The notes beneath the pieces were generated by a model. That model was given only the letters and a program-made list of their open reading frames with translations, was not told the origin of the DNA and ran no database searches. A program made the position numbers and the translations under genes. 64,000 bases of DNA from a virus. The DNA lies in IMG/VR virus record IMGVR_UViG_3300042477_000445, positions 1 through 64,000 of that record; one strand, written 5' to 3'. Each line of letters opens with the position of its first letter. Position 1 is the first letter of the stretch. Shown in pieces: positions 36,772 to 45,479 of this stretch.

Positions 36772-38019
36772 ATGAAAAAACTTACAAACAATGACATATT
36801 TTATAATGATATTTTGGCTAAACCAAAATATGTTATAACTATGCAATCTGGTTCTTTAAGAATTAATGATCAAATTAATCAGAATCAAGAGAAAAGTTCT
36901 TCTATATCGATCATAGAATATCCAAGAACATATTCATATGAAAGCTCAAATAAAGCAAACTATTCTGGCTCATATCAATATAGTTCCTCTATCAATAGAG
37001 AATTTATATATGCAACAAGTTCTATATTTGGAACAATTTTTAACTCAAATTACACGGACTATTCCTCTCTAAAGAAAATTTTAGTTTTAAAAAATGTTTT
37101 TAAAGATTATGTCATAGAAAATGAATATGCAAAAATTGACTATTATCTTTTAAACAACGGCTTACCATTGGTGCAAAAAGTAGAACCTGGTGATACAATA
37201 AACAAGTCTTTAGATATAAACAAATATGCATATTATATTAGACCCTCTTCTTCAATAAATTTAATTACAATTCCAAACTTCTTCTATGGAAGTTATATAA
37301 ACCCTGGAAGTGTTCATTTAAATATGTATGTCTCTGGCGTATTAACTGCGTCTGCGGTAGATACTAATAAAAATGGTAAATTGATACAAACATACGGCGG
37401 AACAACGGGTAGTGTTGTAGGAAGTGTTTTTTACGATCATGGAATAATACTTTTAACTGGATCACAGCAACTTTCTAGTCAGCAAGCTCCATACATACAA
37501 CCACTTACATCATCTAACTCAGCGGTAAATGATTATTTGAAATGGATACACTTTGGGTCTTATATCGGAGTTACTGGATCTGCTCCAGAAACAAAATATG
37601 AATTGACATTTCAAGGAACAAATTATGTTCCAACATTAACGATGTTTTGTCACGCAGAAAAAAATGAATTATTTTGGAGCAACAATAGATCATTTATAGA
37701 AGCAGGACAGGGTGAAGAATTATATGTTGGACAGTCAACTTCTTCTATGAACAACAGTGGTCAAGTTTATTACGCAGAAAGCGGAAGTTTTTTATTGCCC
37801 TCTGACAATACGTTTAAAGAAAATCCATATGTTATAATCAAAAATACAATTTCTAGTTCTTTTGCTCATTACAGTGCATCCTACCAACCACAAGTATTCA
37901 TCAGTCAAATTGGTATTTATGATGAAGAAAAAAATCTAATAGGTATTGCTAAATTAGCAAATCCGGTGAGAAAAACAAAAGAATTGGATTATACATTTAA
38001 ACTTAAGATTGATATGTAA
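36772..38019 (+). CDS. structural protein, paralog of the preceding gene
   Basis: The 415 residues end with FISQIGIYDEEKNLIGIAKL and ANPVRKT, closely parallel to the end of the 35722 gene. It also shares GSVFYDHGIILLTGS and ELTFQGTNYVPTLTMFCHA followed by ELFWSNNRSF. The N-terminal third is different and Ser/Tyr rich. The ribosome site is poor, which fits coupled translation across the 6-base gap. It is the last gene of the tail run before nucleic-acid genes. Confidence 0.62.
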   Translation: MKKLTNNDIFYNDILAKPKYVITMQSGSLRINDQINQNQEKSSSISIIEYPRTYSYESSNKANYSGSYQYSSSINREFIYATSSIFGTIFNSNYTDYSSLKKILVLKNVFKDYVIENEYAKIDYYLLNNGLPLVQKVEPGDTINKSLDINKYAYYIRPSSSINLITIPNFFYGSYINPGSVHLNMYVSGVLTASAVDTNKNGKLIQTYGGTTGSVVGSVFYDHGIILLTGSQQLSSQQAPYIQPLTSSNSAVNDYLKWIHFGSYIGVTGSAPETKYELTFQGTNYVPTLTMFCHAEKNELFWSNNRSFIEAGQGEELYVGQSTSSMNNSGQVYYAESGSFLLPSDNTFKENPYVIIKNTISSSFAHYSASYQPQVFISQIGIYDEEKNLIGIAKLANPVRKTKELDYTFKLKIDM

Positions 38020-38031
38020 TATAATGTTTTT

Positions 38032-38556
38032 ATGATTTTAGGACTTGATATTTCAACAACAACCACCGCCTTTACTGTCTTAGACGAAGATGGTAAGATT
38101 GTCTTATGCGAAGCGGTGAGATTAGAAAAACTTAAAGATCTATTTGTTAAAGCTTCAAACATTAAAAAGTATGTCGAAAATATCAACAAAACATACGATA
38201 TTAAAGCAGTCTATGTAGAAGAGCCTCTCATGTCTTTCTCTGCTGGAATGTCTTCTGCTAAAACAATTTCAACACTAATGAGGTTCAATGGCATTGTGTC
38301 TTGGATCTGTTGTGATGTGATAGGTTTGGATCCTCAGTTTATCTCCGCAGGAACAGCGAGGAAAATGTATGGGATTAAACTGGAAAAAGGTAAGAAGGCA
38401 AAAGAAGTCGTATTTGAAGCAGTGCTTGACCGAGAACCCGACTTCAAGGTAGAATACACCGCCCATGGCAATCCAGTACCTGGATCTATGGATAGAAGCG
38501 ATAGTTTTATTATTGCTAAAGCCGGTTATTTACAATGGAAATCACTGAAAAGTTAA
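38032..38556 (+). CDS. RuvC-like Holliday-junction resolvase
   Basis: The 174-residue protein has an RNase-H-like fold signature. The first acidic residue is in ILGLDISTTTTAFTVLD, the second is the Glu in AVYVEEPLMSF, and late Asp residues are in GSMDRSDSFIIAKAG. This is the layout of RuvC/YqgF-type resolvases. Such an enzyme would cut branched replication or recombination intermediates before packaging, the job done by endonuclease VII in T4 itself. It overlaps the primase gene. Confidence 0.75.
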   Translation: MILGLDISTTTTAFTVLDEDGKIVLCEAVRLEKLKDLFVKASNIKKYVENINKTYDIKAVYVEEPLMSFSAGMSSAKTISTLMRFNGIVSWICCDVIGLDPQFISAGTARKMYGIKLEKGKKAKEVVFEAVLDREPDFKVEYTAHGNPVPGSMDRSDSFIIAKAGYLQWKSLKS

Positions 38557-39473
38557 ACATAGTTAGTTCATTTCTTGGGGATTATCACAAGACAGGAAAT
38601 GAATTTTTATTTTTTTGTCCCTTCTGTAAACATCACAAAAGAAAAATGTCCCTTAACTTTGACAAGGGCAAGTATAAATGTTGGGTCTGTGATACAGCAG
38701 GCAACATTCGCAAACTTGTTCGAAAGAAAGGTACATTTGAAGCATTCCAAAAGTGGAAGATGCTTGATGGTGAAATTGACCTAAATACAAATTTAGATGA
38801 TCTATTCTTAGACAAAGAGGAGTCTATCGAGGAAATCTTCTCTCTACCAGAGAAGTTCGTTTCTCTTACTGGTCTAGAGCATTCTCTTGCCCATACAAAG
38901 CCTTTAAACTATCTTAAGAAGCGAGGACTTACACAGCAGGATATTCTTTATTGGAAAGTGGGATTCTGTTTTGACGGAGAATATAAAAACAGAGTTGTCT
39001 TCCCGTCTTTCAACTCTAACGGAGACTTAAATTATTTTGTTGGTAGAACGATTACGGGTGAAAAATTTAATAAATTCAAGATGCCACCAGCATCCAAAGA
39101 TATTGTTTTTAATGAGTTGTATCTTGATTTTGACTCCGACATAATACTTACGGAGGGAATATTTGATGCCGTAAAGGCAGGACAGAATTCTGTTCCTCTT
39201 CTTGGTTCAACTCTAAGAGAAGAAAACAAACTTTTTCAAAGGATTGTAAATTATGATACGGCAGTTTATCTTGCTCTTGATCCAGATGCGAAGAAAAAAG
39301 AAAATGAACTCATTAAAAAATTCATTAACTACGGAGTCGAAACATACAAAGTAGAAATTTCTCCATACAAAGACGCAGGAGAAATGACAAAAGAAGAATT
39401 CCAAAAACGAAAGTCAGAAGCAAAACGAATGACTTATGAAACACTACTACAACAAGAATTAGAGGTTGCTTGA
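38535..39473 (+). CDS. DNA primase, DnaG-like (CHC2 zinc finger plus Toprim)
   Basis: This is a 312-residue protein. The N-terminal zinc finger has FFCPFCKHHKRKMSLN followed by KYKCWVCDTAGN (CxxC...CxxC variant of the CHC2 finger). The middle NRVVFPSFNSNGDLNYFVGR matches the RNA-polymerase-basic subdomain. The Toprim domain has LTEGIFDAVKAG with the catalytic Glu, and ALDPDAKKKENELI with the acidic pair. It is shorter than bacterial DnaG because the helicase-interacting C-terminus is missing. It should make RNA primers for the phage replisome. It overlaps both neighbours. Confidence 0.85.
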   Translation: MEITEKLNIVSSFLGDYHKTGNEFLFFCPFCKHHKRKMSLNFDKGKYKCWVCDTAGNIRKLVRKKGTFEAFQKWKMLDGEIDLNTNLDDLFLDKEESIEEIFSLPEKFVSLTGLEHSLAHTKPLNYLKKRGLTQQDILYWKVGFCFDGEYKNRVVFPSFNSNGDLNYFVGRTITGEKFNKFKMPPASKDIVFNELYLDFDSDIILTEGIFDAVKAGQNSVPLLGSTLREENKLFQRIVNYDTAVYLALDPDAKKKENELIKKFINYGVETYKVEISPYKDAGEMTKEEFQKRKSEAKRMTYETLLQQELEVA

Positions 39474-42400
39474 TGAAATTTGCCCACATAGCAGACATTC
39501 ACATTAAAAATTTAAAACACCACAACACTTACGAACATATTTTTGGGCAACTATACAATGCCGTAGAAAAAGAAGAAGTTGATTGTATCGTATGTTGCGG
39601 AGACATTGCTCATACGAAAACAAACATTTCACCAGAATTTGTTGAGATGGCAAGTAGATTATTTAACAATCTTGCCGACATTGCTCCTCTTTATATTATT
39701 CTCGGCAATCACGACGGCAACTTAAAGAATGCCGATAGACAGGATGCTATTACTCCAATTGTGGAAGCAATCAATAATCCAAGAATTAAGTTGCTTAAAA
39801 ACTCCGGTGAGTTTCATATCAACGAAGAATTTTGTTTAAATGTTTTATCGATCTTTGATCGAGATAACTGGATTAAACCATCAAACCCAGATAAAATTAA
39901 CATTGCTCTTTACCACGGGGCAATTCAAGGAGCAAAAACGGATACTGGTTGGGCGATGAAAGATACGGACGATAGTATCAACATCTTTGATGATTTTGAT
40001 TTTGCTTTTCTTGGAGACATTCATAAACAACAATTTTTAACAGATAGAGTTGCCTATTGTGGTTCAACAATTCAACAGAATTTTGGAGAAGAGATAAACA
40101 AAGGTATTCTTGTATGGACAATCAAAGACAAGAAAAACTTCTCTGTTAAACCAGTTAACTTTCAAAATCCAAGTCCTTTTATAACTTGTGAATATTCTGG
40201 TGTTAATCCAGTGGTTCCTGCGGGTTCAAATGTTAGAATTGTTTTAGATAAGTATTATGATCAAGAGTTCATTGAAAAACTCAAGAGAGATATTCAACTT
40301 CGTTGTAATATAAAGTCAATTCTCATAGTTAATAAACATGCGAAGGAAGTAGAAAACAAAGTAGAAGATACCGATAAAACAAAATTAAACTTGAGAGACA
40401 ATAATGTTCAGCAGGATCTAATCAAAGAGTTCTTGTCCTCTGAGAATCTTACAGATGAACAATTACAACAGGTCCTAGATATTAATACCAAGTTTAACCT
40501 TGATGCTGAAATCAAAGACGAAACAGCAAGAAATGTTAAGTGGGAACTGGCAAAGTTTGAATGGGACAATCTGTTCAACTACAAAGAAGGGAATAAACTA
40601 GATTTCTCTGAACTATCTGGTATTGTTGGTATTTTCGGTAAAAACTATTCAGGAAAATCAAGTGTAATCGATAGTTTACTTTATACTCTGTTTAATACCA
40701 CATCAAAGAATATTCGTAAGAATTTTGATGTGATAAATGAAAGAAAGAATTCTGGTAAAGGTAGAATTGAAATAAAAACGGGCAACGGAGAATATGTTGT
40801 TTTAAGAGAGACAGAAAAGAATATTAAGAAGTCAAAGGGCAAACTGGTTGAAGAAGGAAAGACTTCTGTTGATTTTGAGTTTACAGATGTTTCTTTGAAT
40901 ATTAATTCTTTAAACGGAAATGATAGAAACGAGACAGATAAGAACATTCGCAAGGAAATAGGAACCTATGAGGACTTTTGTAATACCTCCTTATCAACTC
41001 AACATGGATCCCTTGATTTCATTAATGAAGGTTCGGCAAGAAGAAAAGAAATCTTAGCGAATTTTCTTGATCTTCAAATATTTGAAAATAAATATAAACC
41101 AGCGAATCAATATGCAAATGAACTTAAGTCTTTAATTAAAAAATTAGAGATAAAAGATTATTCAAAGATTCTTGTAGATATTCATTTTAAGCACCATGCT
41201 TCTCTTAATGTTTTGTCAGAGGTAAATGAGTCTGTTGAGTCGTTAAAACAAGAACAAGAGTTATTACAGGACAAACTCAACAAATTAACAGCAGATCTAG
41301 CAAAAGTAGAGGACCCAATTGATATTGAGAAGATTACTTCTTTACAAGAACAACTTAACTCTAAATTATCTCAAATAGAATCTTTGATCAGTGATAAAAA
41401 AACTGAACTAAAAACTCACGAAGATACAATTGCTAAGATTAATGAAGTCATTGAAAGACTAAATGTTGAAGAACTTAAAAAGAAACAAGAAACCTCCAAG
41501 AAAATTACAAAAGAAATCGATGCGATCTTGTATGATAAGAAACTAAAAAATAATTCTTTATCAATCTACAAGAAGTCAGCAGGACTTATAGAGACTGTAC
41601 CCTGCGGGAAAGATCAATACAAAGATTGTTCTTTTAAAAAGAATGCTTATGAATCATTAGAAGAGATTTCAATTGTTGAACTTGCTCTAAAGTCTCTAGA
41701 AGAAAAAGAAGAATTATTAAAAGGTGATCTTCTTAAGTTAGATACTGATAAAGTAAATGAATACTTAGACAAATATTCTAAACTTCAAATTAAGTCTGGC
41801 GACTCCTCAAAGAAAGTTGCTTCTCTTTTAAAAGAATTAGTTGATTTACAAGCAAAGCAATCAAAGATTCAGGAAGAACAGAAAGAAAACGAGAAACTAA
41901 TGATTCGCTACGAATCAAATAGAGAACTGTACGAAAACATTGGTGAATTAGAAAAACAAAAAGAATCATTAATTAAAAGCAAATCATCTTCATTTGTCCA
42001 ATTAAAAGAAGAAGAAAACAGACAGAAGAAGGCAATTGCCGATCTTGCTTCAATTGAACAGCAAATAGATTCTTATGAGGAGCAAATTGAAGAACTTAAT
42101 AGATTAAAAAAAGAATACTCGTCTTATGAATTATTCCTTAAGTGTACACATAATAGCGGAATACCATTTGAATTAATCAAGAGAACTCTTCCGATTATTA
42201 ACGAAGAAATTAATTCATTGCTAGCAAATATTGTAGAATTTGAGGCAAGTTTTCAGAATGAAGATGGCAAGTTAGAGATCTATATTAAACATCCTAATTC
42301 TTCTCCAAGAGCAATCGAAAACTGTTCGGGAGCAGAGAAGTCTCTAGTTGCTATGGCAATTAGATTAGCATTGATTAAATGCGGTAGTTTGCCCGTAAGC

Positions 42401-42595
42401 AACTTGTTTATTCTCGATGAACCAGCAACATCTCTTGATGCTGACCACTTAGAGAGTTTTATTAAGGTTCTAGAAATGATTAAAACACAATTTAAGCTTG
42501 TATTATTAATCACTCACCTAGATACATTAAAAGATTCGGTTGATAAAATAATTGAGATCAACAAGGACGAAGAGGGATTTGCGTATTTCAACTAA
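39473..42595 (+). CDS. fused Mre11-Rad50 (gp47-gp46, SbcD-SbcC) recombination nuclease
   Basis: The single chain has 1040 residues from the ATG at 39473. Residues 1-330 are a metallophosphoesterase: FAHIADIHIKN, VCCGDIAHT, LGNHDG, ALYHGAIQG and FLGDIHKQQ give the five Mre11 motifs. From about residue 360 the chain continues as a Rad50 ATPase, with Walker A GIFGKNYSGKSS, long coiled coils (about 560-900), a short hook with VPCGKDQYKDCSF, the signature ENCSGAEKSL, and Walker B LFILDEPATSLDAD. In T4 these are two proteins, gp47 and gp46, that resect DNA ends for recombination-dependent replication. No stop or frame change separates them here. Confidence 0.93.
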   Translation: MKFAHIADIHIKNLKHHNTYEHIFGQLYNAVEKEEVDCIVCCGDIAHTKTNISPEFVEMASRLFNNLADIAPLYIILGNHDGNLKNADRQDAITPIVEAINNPRIKLLKNSGEFHINEEFCLNVLSIFDRDNWIKPSNPDKINIALYHGAIQGAKTDTGWAMKDTDDSINIFDDFDFAFLGDIHKQQFLTDRVAYCGSTIQQNFGEEINKGILVWTIKDKKNFSVKPVNFQNPSPFITCEYSGVNPVVPAGSNVRIVLDKYYDQEFIEKLKRDIQLRCNIKSILIVNKHAKEVENKVEDTDKTKLNLRDNNVQQDLIKEFLSSENLTDEQLQQVLDINTKFNLDAEIKDETARNVKWELAKFEWDNLFNYKEGNKLDFSELSGIVGIFGKNYSGKSSVIDSLLYTLFNTTSKNIRKNFDVINERKNSGKGRIEIKTGNGEYVVLRETEKNIKKSKGKLVEEGKTSVDFEFTDVSLNINSLNGNDRNETDKNIRKEIGTYEDFCNTSLSTQHGSLDFINEGSARRKEILANFLDLQIFENKYKPANQYANELKSLIKKLEIKDYSKILVDIHFKHHASLNVLSEVNESVESLKQEQELLQDKLNKLTADLAKVEDPIDIEKITSLQEQLNSKLSQIESLISDKKTELKTHEDTIAKINEVIERLNVEELKKKQETSKKITKEIDAILYDKKLKNNSLSIYKKSAGLIETVPCGKDQYKDCSFKKNAYESLEEISIVELALKSLEEKEELLKGDLLKLDTDKVNEYLDKYSKLQIKSGDSSKKVASLLKELVDLQAKQSKIQEEQKENEKLMIRYESNRELYENIGELEKQKESLIKSKSSSFVQLKEEENRQKKAIADLASIEQQIDSYEEQIEELNRLKKEYSSYELFLKCTHNSGIPFELIKRTLPIINEEINSLLANIVEFEASFQNEDGKLEIYIKHPNSSPRAIENCSGAEKSLVAMAIRLALIKCGSLPVSNLFILDEPATSLDADHLESFIKVLEMIKTQFKLVLLITHLDTLKDSVDKIIEINKDEEGFAYFN

Positions 42596-42603
42596 CTATT
42601 TAT
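42595..42603 (+). promoter_or_regulatory. candidate phage late promoter box
   Basis: ACTATTTAT starts at the last base of the Mre11-Rad50 stop codon and lies 30 bases upstream of the ATG at 42625, followed by AGGAGG. It is one of the clearest copies of the recurring box and marks the start of the head and packaging region. Confidence 0.65.
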
Positions 42604-42624
42604 ATCACCACTAGGAGGTGCATC

Positions 42625-42693
42625 ATGGCAAAAGGTAATGGAAATGGCAAAAAGCCAGAAAAGAAAGAAGTAAAGAAACCAGTTAAGAAATAA
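42625..42693 (+). CDS. tiny basic protein (22 aa)
   Basis: A 22-residue frame (MAKGNGNGKKPEKKEVKKPV, then KK and stop) sits between a promoter-like box with a strong ribosome site (AGGAGG) and an intrinsic terminator. That isolated promoter-gene-terminator layout is what makes me call it real despite its length. The product is Lys/Gly rich and presumably unstructured. Function unknown; a DNA-binding or head-internal peptide is a guess. Confidence 0.55.
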   Translation: MAKGNGNGKKPEKKEVKKPVKK

Positions 42694-42710
42694 TTTTTCT
42701 TCACTTCTAG

Positions 42711-42744
42711 GGCACCAAGAATAAAACCTTGGTGCCTTTTTTAT
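42711..42744 (+). terminator. intrinsic terminator
   Basis: GGCACCAAG (42711-42719) pairs perfectly with CTTGGTGCC (42728-42736) around an 8-base loop, followed by TTTTTTATTT. It ends the short 42625 transcript and separates the recombination genes from the packaging genes. Confidence 0.9.
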
Positions 42745-42751
42745 TTGCGAT

Positions 42752-42760
42752 ACTATTTAT
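42752..42760 (+). promoter_or_regulatory. candidate phage late promoter box
   Basis: ACTATTTAT lies just after the intrinsic terminator and 33 bases before the ATG at 42785, with CAGGAGG between. A box placed immediately behind a terminator is strong contextual support for a new transcription start. Confidence 0.68.
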
Positions 42761-42784
42761 TGTATAATCTCAGGAGGATTAGTT

Positions 42785-42949
42785 ATGGCAGATCAAAAAC
42801 CAAAAGGACACGGACCAGCAAAAGTTGCTCCATTTACACAAAGCCCAGGTACAGGAAAAGGAAGTAATTGGCCAAAACCAGGTGCTCCAAATACAAAAGG
42901 TTTCAGTGAAAAAGTTGGCAAAGGCCACAGCGCTCCAAAGCCAAAATAA
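42785..42949 (+). CDS. small Gly/Pro/Lys-rich protein (54 aa)
   Basis: The 54-residue frame begins MADQKPKGHGPAKVAPFTQS and ends GHSAPKPK, with CAGGAGG well placed and a promoter-like box 33 bases upstream. It is basic and probably disordered, with repeated KP/GP pairs. It resembles the 22-residue protein before it in composition. Function unknown; it is read first in the late packaging transcript, so it may be made in quantity. Confidence 0.7.
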   Translation: MADQKPKGHGPAKVAPFTQSPGTGKGSNWPKPGAPNTKGFSEKVGKGHSAPKPK

Positions 42950-42958
42950 GAGGTAGTT

Positions 42959-43315
42959 ATGCCTTTTGATCCAAAACAGATTCCTGCTCTTGAAAAAACA
43001 GTTGAGATCAAGTATGGCGAAAAAGCCATACTTGATCCTTCTGTATTTTGGACTGCAGAAAAAGAAAAGATATACCTTGAACAAGTTAAAGAAGTTGAGA
43101 AATATTATCGTCAACAGCCATACGAAAATTACAAAGATCAAGGTGGATTTATTGTTAAAGAAAAACTACTTAATAAGAGGAACTTTAAAAATTGTTCTTA
43201 CTGCGGAGAGCAAGCATATAAGACAGACGACGAAGTTTATATGACCAAGTTTGATTGCTGTTCTAAATGCTATGTTATACACCTAGAAGGAAGAGAATAC
43301 AAATGGCAGAAATAG
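42959..43315 (+). CDS. small zinc-ribbon hypothetical protein
   Basis: The 118 residues start MPFDPKQIPALEKTVEIKYG, with AGAGG upstream. The C-terminal third has FKNCSYCGEQAYK and then FDCCSKCYVIHLEGRE, two CxxC pairs that should bind one zinc. The N-terminal part is charged. It is read between the 54-residue protein and a protein just before terminase. No family name is known to me. Confidence 0.65.
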   Translation: MPFDPKQIPALEKTVEIKYGEKAILDPSVFWTAEKEKIYLEQVKEVEKYYRQQPYENYKDQGGFIVKEKLLNKRNFKNCSYCGEQAYKTDDEVYMTKFDCCSKCYVIHLEGREYKWQK

Positions 43316-43893
43316 TAAACAACGAGGTCCAAAATGATATTTACGAAATTGTCCGTGGGATTAGTCAAGCAGCCTCATTGATGTATGATGGACCAACTTA
43401 TAACGAAGATTCAGATAATAGAGTTGGTCTTAGAAGAGAAGAAGGAAGTTATGCTTTTGATAAAAGAATAATGGATGGTCTTCATGTTAAAATGGGTGGA
43501 AGAAAATTAACTATTAATTACCACACAGAAGTTCCCTTAGCGTATATTCACAAAGTAGGCGCTGGCAAATACGAAGATGAAGTAGAAGAAATGTTAGAAA
43601 GAGGATTAACTTTTATTAAAAAAGAATTTAAAAAAATTACTGGCAAAACTCTTTCAGTCAAAGAAGCAAAAAGAACTTTAAAGAATGGTAAGACAGTTAA
43701 GGATTTCGATGTTTTGATTCAACCAGTTTCTCGCTTTAGAACTTCCGTAACAGCACACAAATGTTATGAACTTACGGGTATCCCAGAAGCAGAAGAATAT
43801 AAGAGTGAGATTATCGCTCAATACGATAAGTACCATAGCAAACTCTTTAAGAACAAGAAGAAAGCAGAAGAAGCTCCTAAGCGAGTTGCATGA
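43303..43893 (+). CDS. hypothetical protein directly upstream of the large terminase
   Basis: I use the ATG at 43303 (MAEIVNNEVQNDIYEIVRGI), which follows AAGGAAGAG; the longer upstream frame lies inside the previous gene. It has 196 residues and is basic near the end (HSKLFKNKKKAEEAPKRVA). In T4-like genomes the small terminase precedes the large one, but this protein lacks clear helix-turn-helix signs, so I do not assign that role. It overlaps terL by 4 bases. Confidence 0.6.
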   Translation: MAEIVNNEVQNDIYEIVRGISQAASLMYDGPTYNEDSDNRVGLRREEGSYAFDKRIMDGLHVKMGGRKLTINYHTEVPLAYIHKVGAGKYEDEVEEMLERGLTFIKKEFKKITGKTLSVKEAKRTLKNGKTVKDFDVLIQPVSRFRTSVTAHKCYELTGIPEAEEYKSEIIAQYDKYHSKLFKNKKKAEEAPKRVA

Positions 43894-45470
43894 GTGTCCA
43901 ATTAACTAAGAAGGAAGTTGTTAAAGAAATAATTAAATGCGGGAAAGACCCCATTTATTTTATCAATAACTTTGTCAAAATTTCCCATCCAGTTCAAGGA
44001 CTTATTAGTTTTAAACTTTATCCATTCCAAGAAGATTGTATAAAGCAATTTCAAGATTATAGATTTAATATCGTACTTAAAGCTCGTCAGATGGGTCTTT
44101 CGACTGCAACTGCGGGCTTTATTCTTTGGATGGTATTGTTTCATAGAGAAAAGACTGTCTTATCTGTTGCTACACAATTAAATGTTGCCGTTGGTATGGT
44201 TAAGAAAGTTAAGACCATGTACAAGAATCTTCCAGAGTGGATGAAAATTGCAAAGATTCAGGGAGACAACAAATCCACACTAGAACTTAATAATGGTTCT
44301 TGGGTCAAGGCGGCGTCCACAACTGGCGACTCTGGTCGTTCTGAAGCACTCTCTTTGCTTGTCGTTGACGAAGCTGGCATCATCCAGGGTATGGATGAAA
44401 TGTGGGCTGGTATTTACCCCACGATCGCTACTGGTGGTCGCTGTATTGCAGTATCAACTCCAAAGGGTGTTGGTAACTGGTTTCATAAAACATATACTGA
44501 TGCAGAACAAGGAAAGAATAACTTTAACCCTATTAAATTAAACTGGGACTCACACCCCGACCGAGATCAAAAATGGTTCGATAGCGAAACAAGAAACATG
44601 GGTAAAAAAGAAATTGCCCAAGAATATGAATGCTCTTTTAATTTCTCAGGAAATACGATTGTTGATGGAGAAATTATACAAGAAATAAAAATAAACTGTA
44701 TGAAACCAGATCGTCGTGGTGGATTCGACGGAAACTTGTGGATTTTTAAAGAACCAGAACCAGGTAGAAGATATTTACTTTCTGCTGACGTTGCCCGTGG
44801 CGATGCAGAAGATAATTCAGCATTCCACGTATTTGATGTAGATTCTATGGAACAAGTGGCAGAGTATCAAGGTAAAATAACTCCAGAACTTTATGCCGAC
44901 CTTTTGTTTCAAATATCAAAAGACTATGGTCTATGTTTAACAATTGTAGAAAATAACTCCTTTGGATATGGTGTACTGGAAAAACTCAAATCAATGAGAC
45001 ATCCATCCATTTACCACCACAAAAAATCAAGTTATGATTTTATTGAGCCAATGACAGCAACATATGATTCCAGCGCTGTTCCTGGTTTTTCTACTAATGT
45101 TAAGATGCGTCCTCTTGCTATTGCAAAAATGGAAGAGTTTTTACGAACCAAGTCTGTAAAAATCAATTCCGAAAGACTAATTACAGAGTTAGAAACATTT
45201 GTTTGGAATAACGGCAAAGCGGAGGCAATTAAAGGTTGTAATGATGATTTAGTAATGTCCCTTGCTATTGCCTGTTGGGTAAGAGAAGGGGCCTTAATTA
45301 TTTCCCAAAGAGATGTACAATATCGTCAAGCATTCATAACAGGATTGTCAGTTGGCGGTAGAACATTTGAGTCATCAATACCAGGAATGCCTCAACATGC
45401 TACCGCCGAAAAAAGAAAAAGATGGGCAGAAGCCTACAACAATGCAAGAGAATTTTCTTGGTTAAAGTGA
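43890..45470 (+). CDS. terL: large terminase, gp17-like (ATPase plus nuclease)
   Basis: The 526 residues form a typical terminase. The adenine-binding region YPFQEDCIKQFQ is followed by a Walker A variant VLKARQMGLSTATAG, Walker B LSLLVVDEAG and the coupling motif IAVSTPKG. The C-terminal RNase-H-like nuclease begins with LLSADVARGDAEDNSAFHVFD and continues with TIVENNSFG and KGCNDDLVMSLAIA, which holds the last Asp pair. It packages DNA through the portal encoded next. The length is a little below T4 gp17 (610). Confidence 0.95.
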   Translation: MSVQLTKKEVVKEIIKCGKDPIYFINNFVKISHPVQGLISFKLYPFQEDCIKQFQDYRFNIVLKARQMGLSTATAGFILWMVLFHREKTVLSVATQLNVAVGMVKKVKTMYKNLPEWMKIAKIQGDNKSTLELNNGSWVKAASTTGDSGRSEALSLLVVDEAGIIQGMDEMWAGIYPTIATGGRCIAVSTPKGVGNWFHKTYTDAEQGKNNFNPIKLNWDSHPDRDQKWFDSETRNMGKKEIAQEYECSFNFSGNTIVDGEIIQEIKINCMKPDRRGGFDGNLWIFKEPEPGRRYLLSADVARGDAEDNSAFHVFDVDSMEQVAEYQGKITPELYADLLFQISKDYGLCLTIVENNSFGYGVLEKLKSMRHPSIYHHKKSSYDFIEPMTATYDSSAVPGFSTNVKMRPLAIAKMEEFLRTKSVKINSERLITELETFVWNNGKAEAIKGCNDDLVMSLAIACWVREGALIISQRDVQYRQAFITGLSVGGRTFESSIPGMPQHATAEKRKRWAEAYNNAREFSWLK

Positions 45471-45479
45471 GAATAAAAT

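Noticed and set aside
43303-43893. Small terminase assignment for the gene before terL
   Set aside because: Position fits, but no helix-turn-helix or coiled oligomerisation region typical of small terminases is visible.
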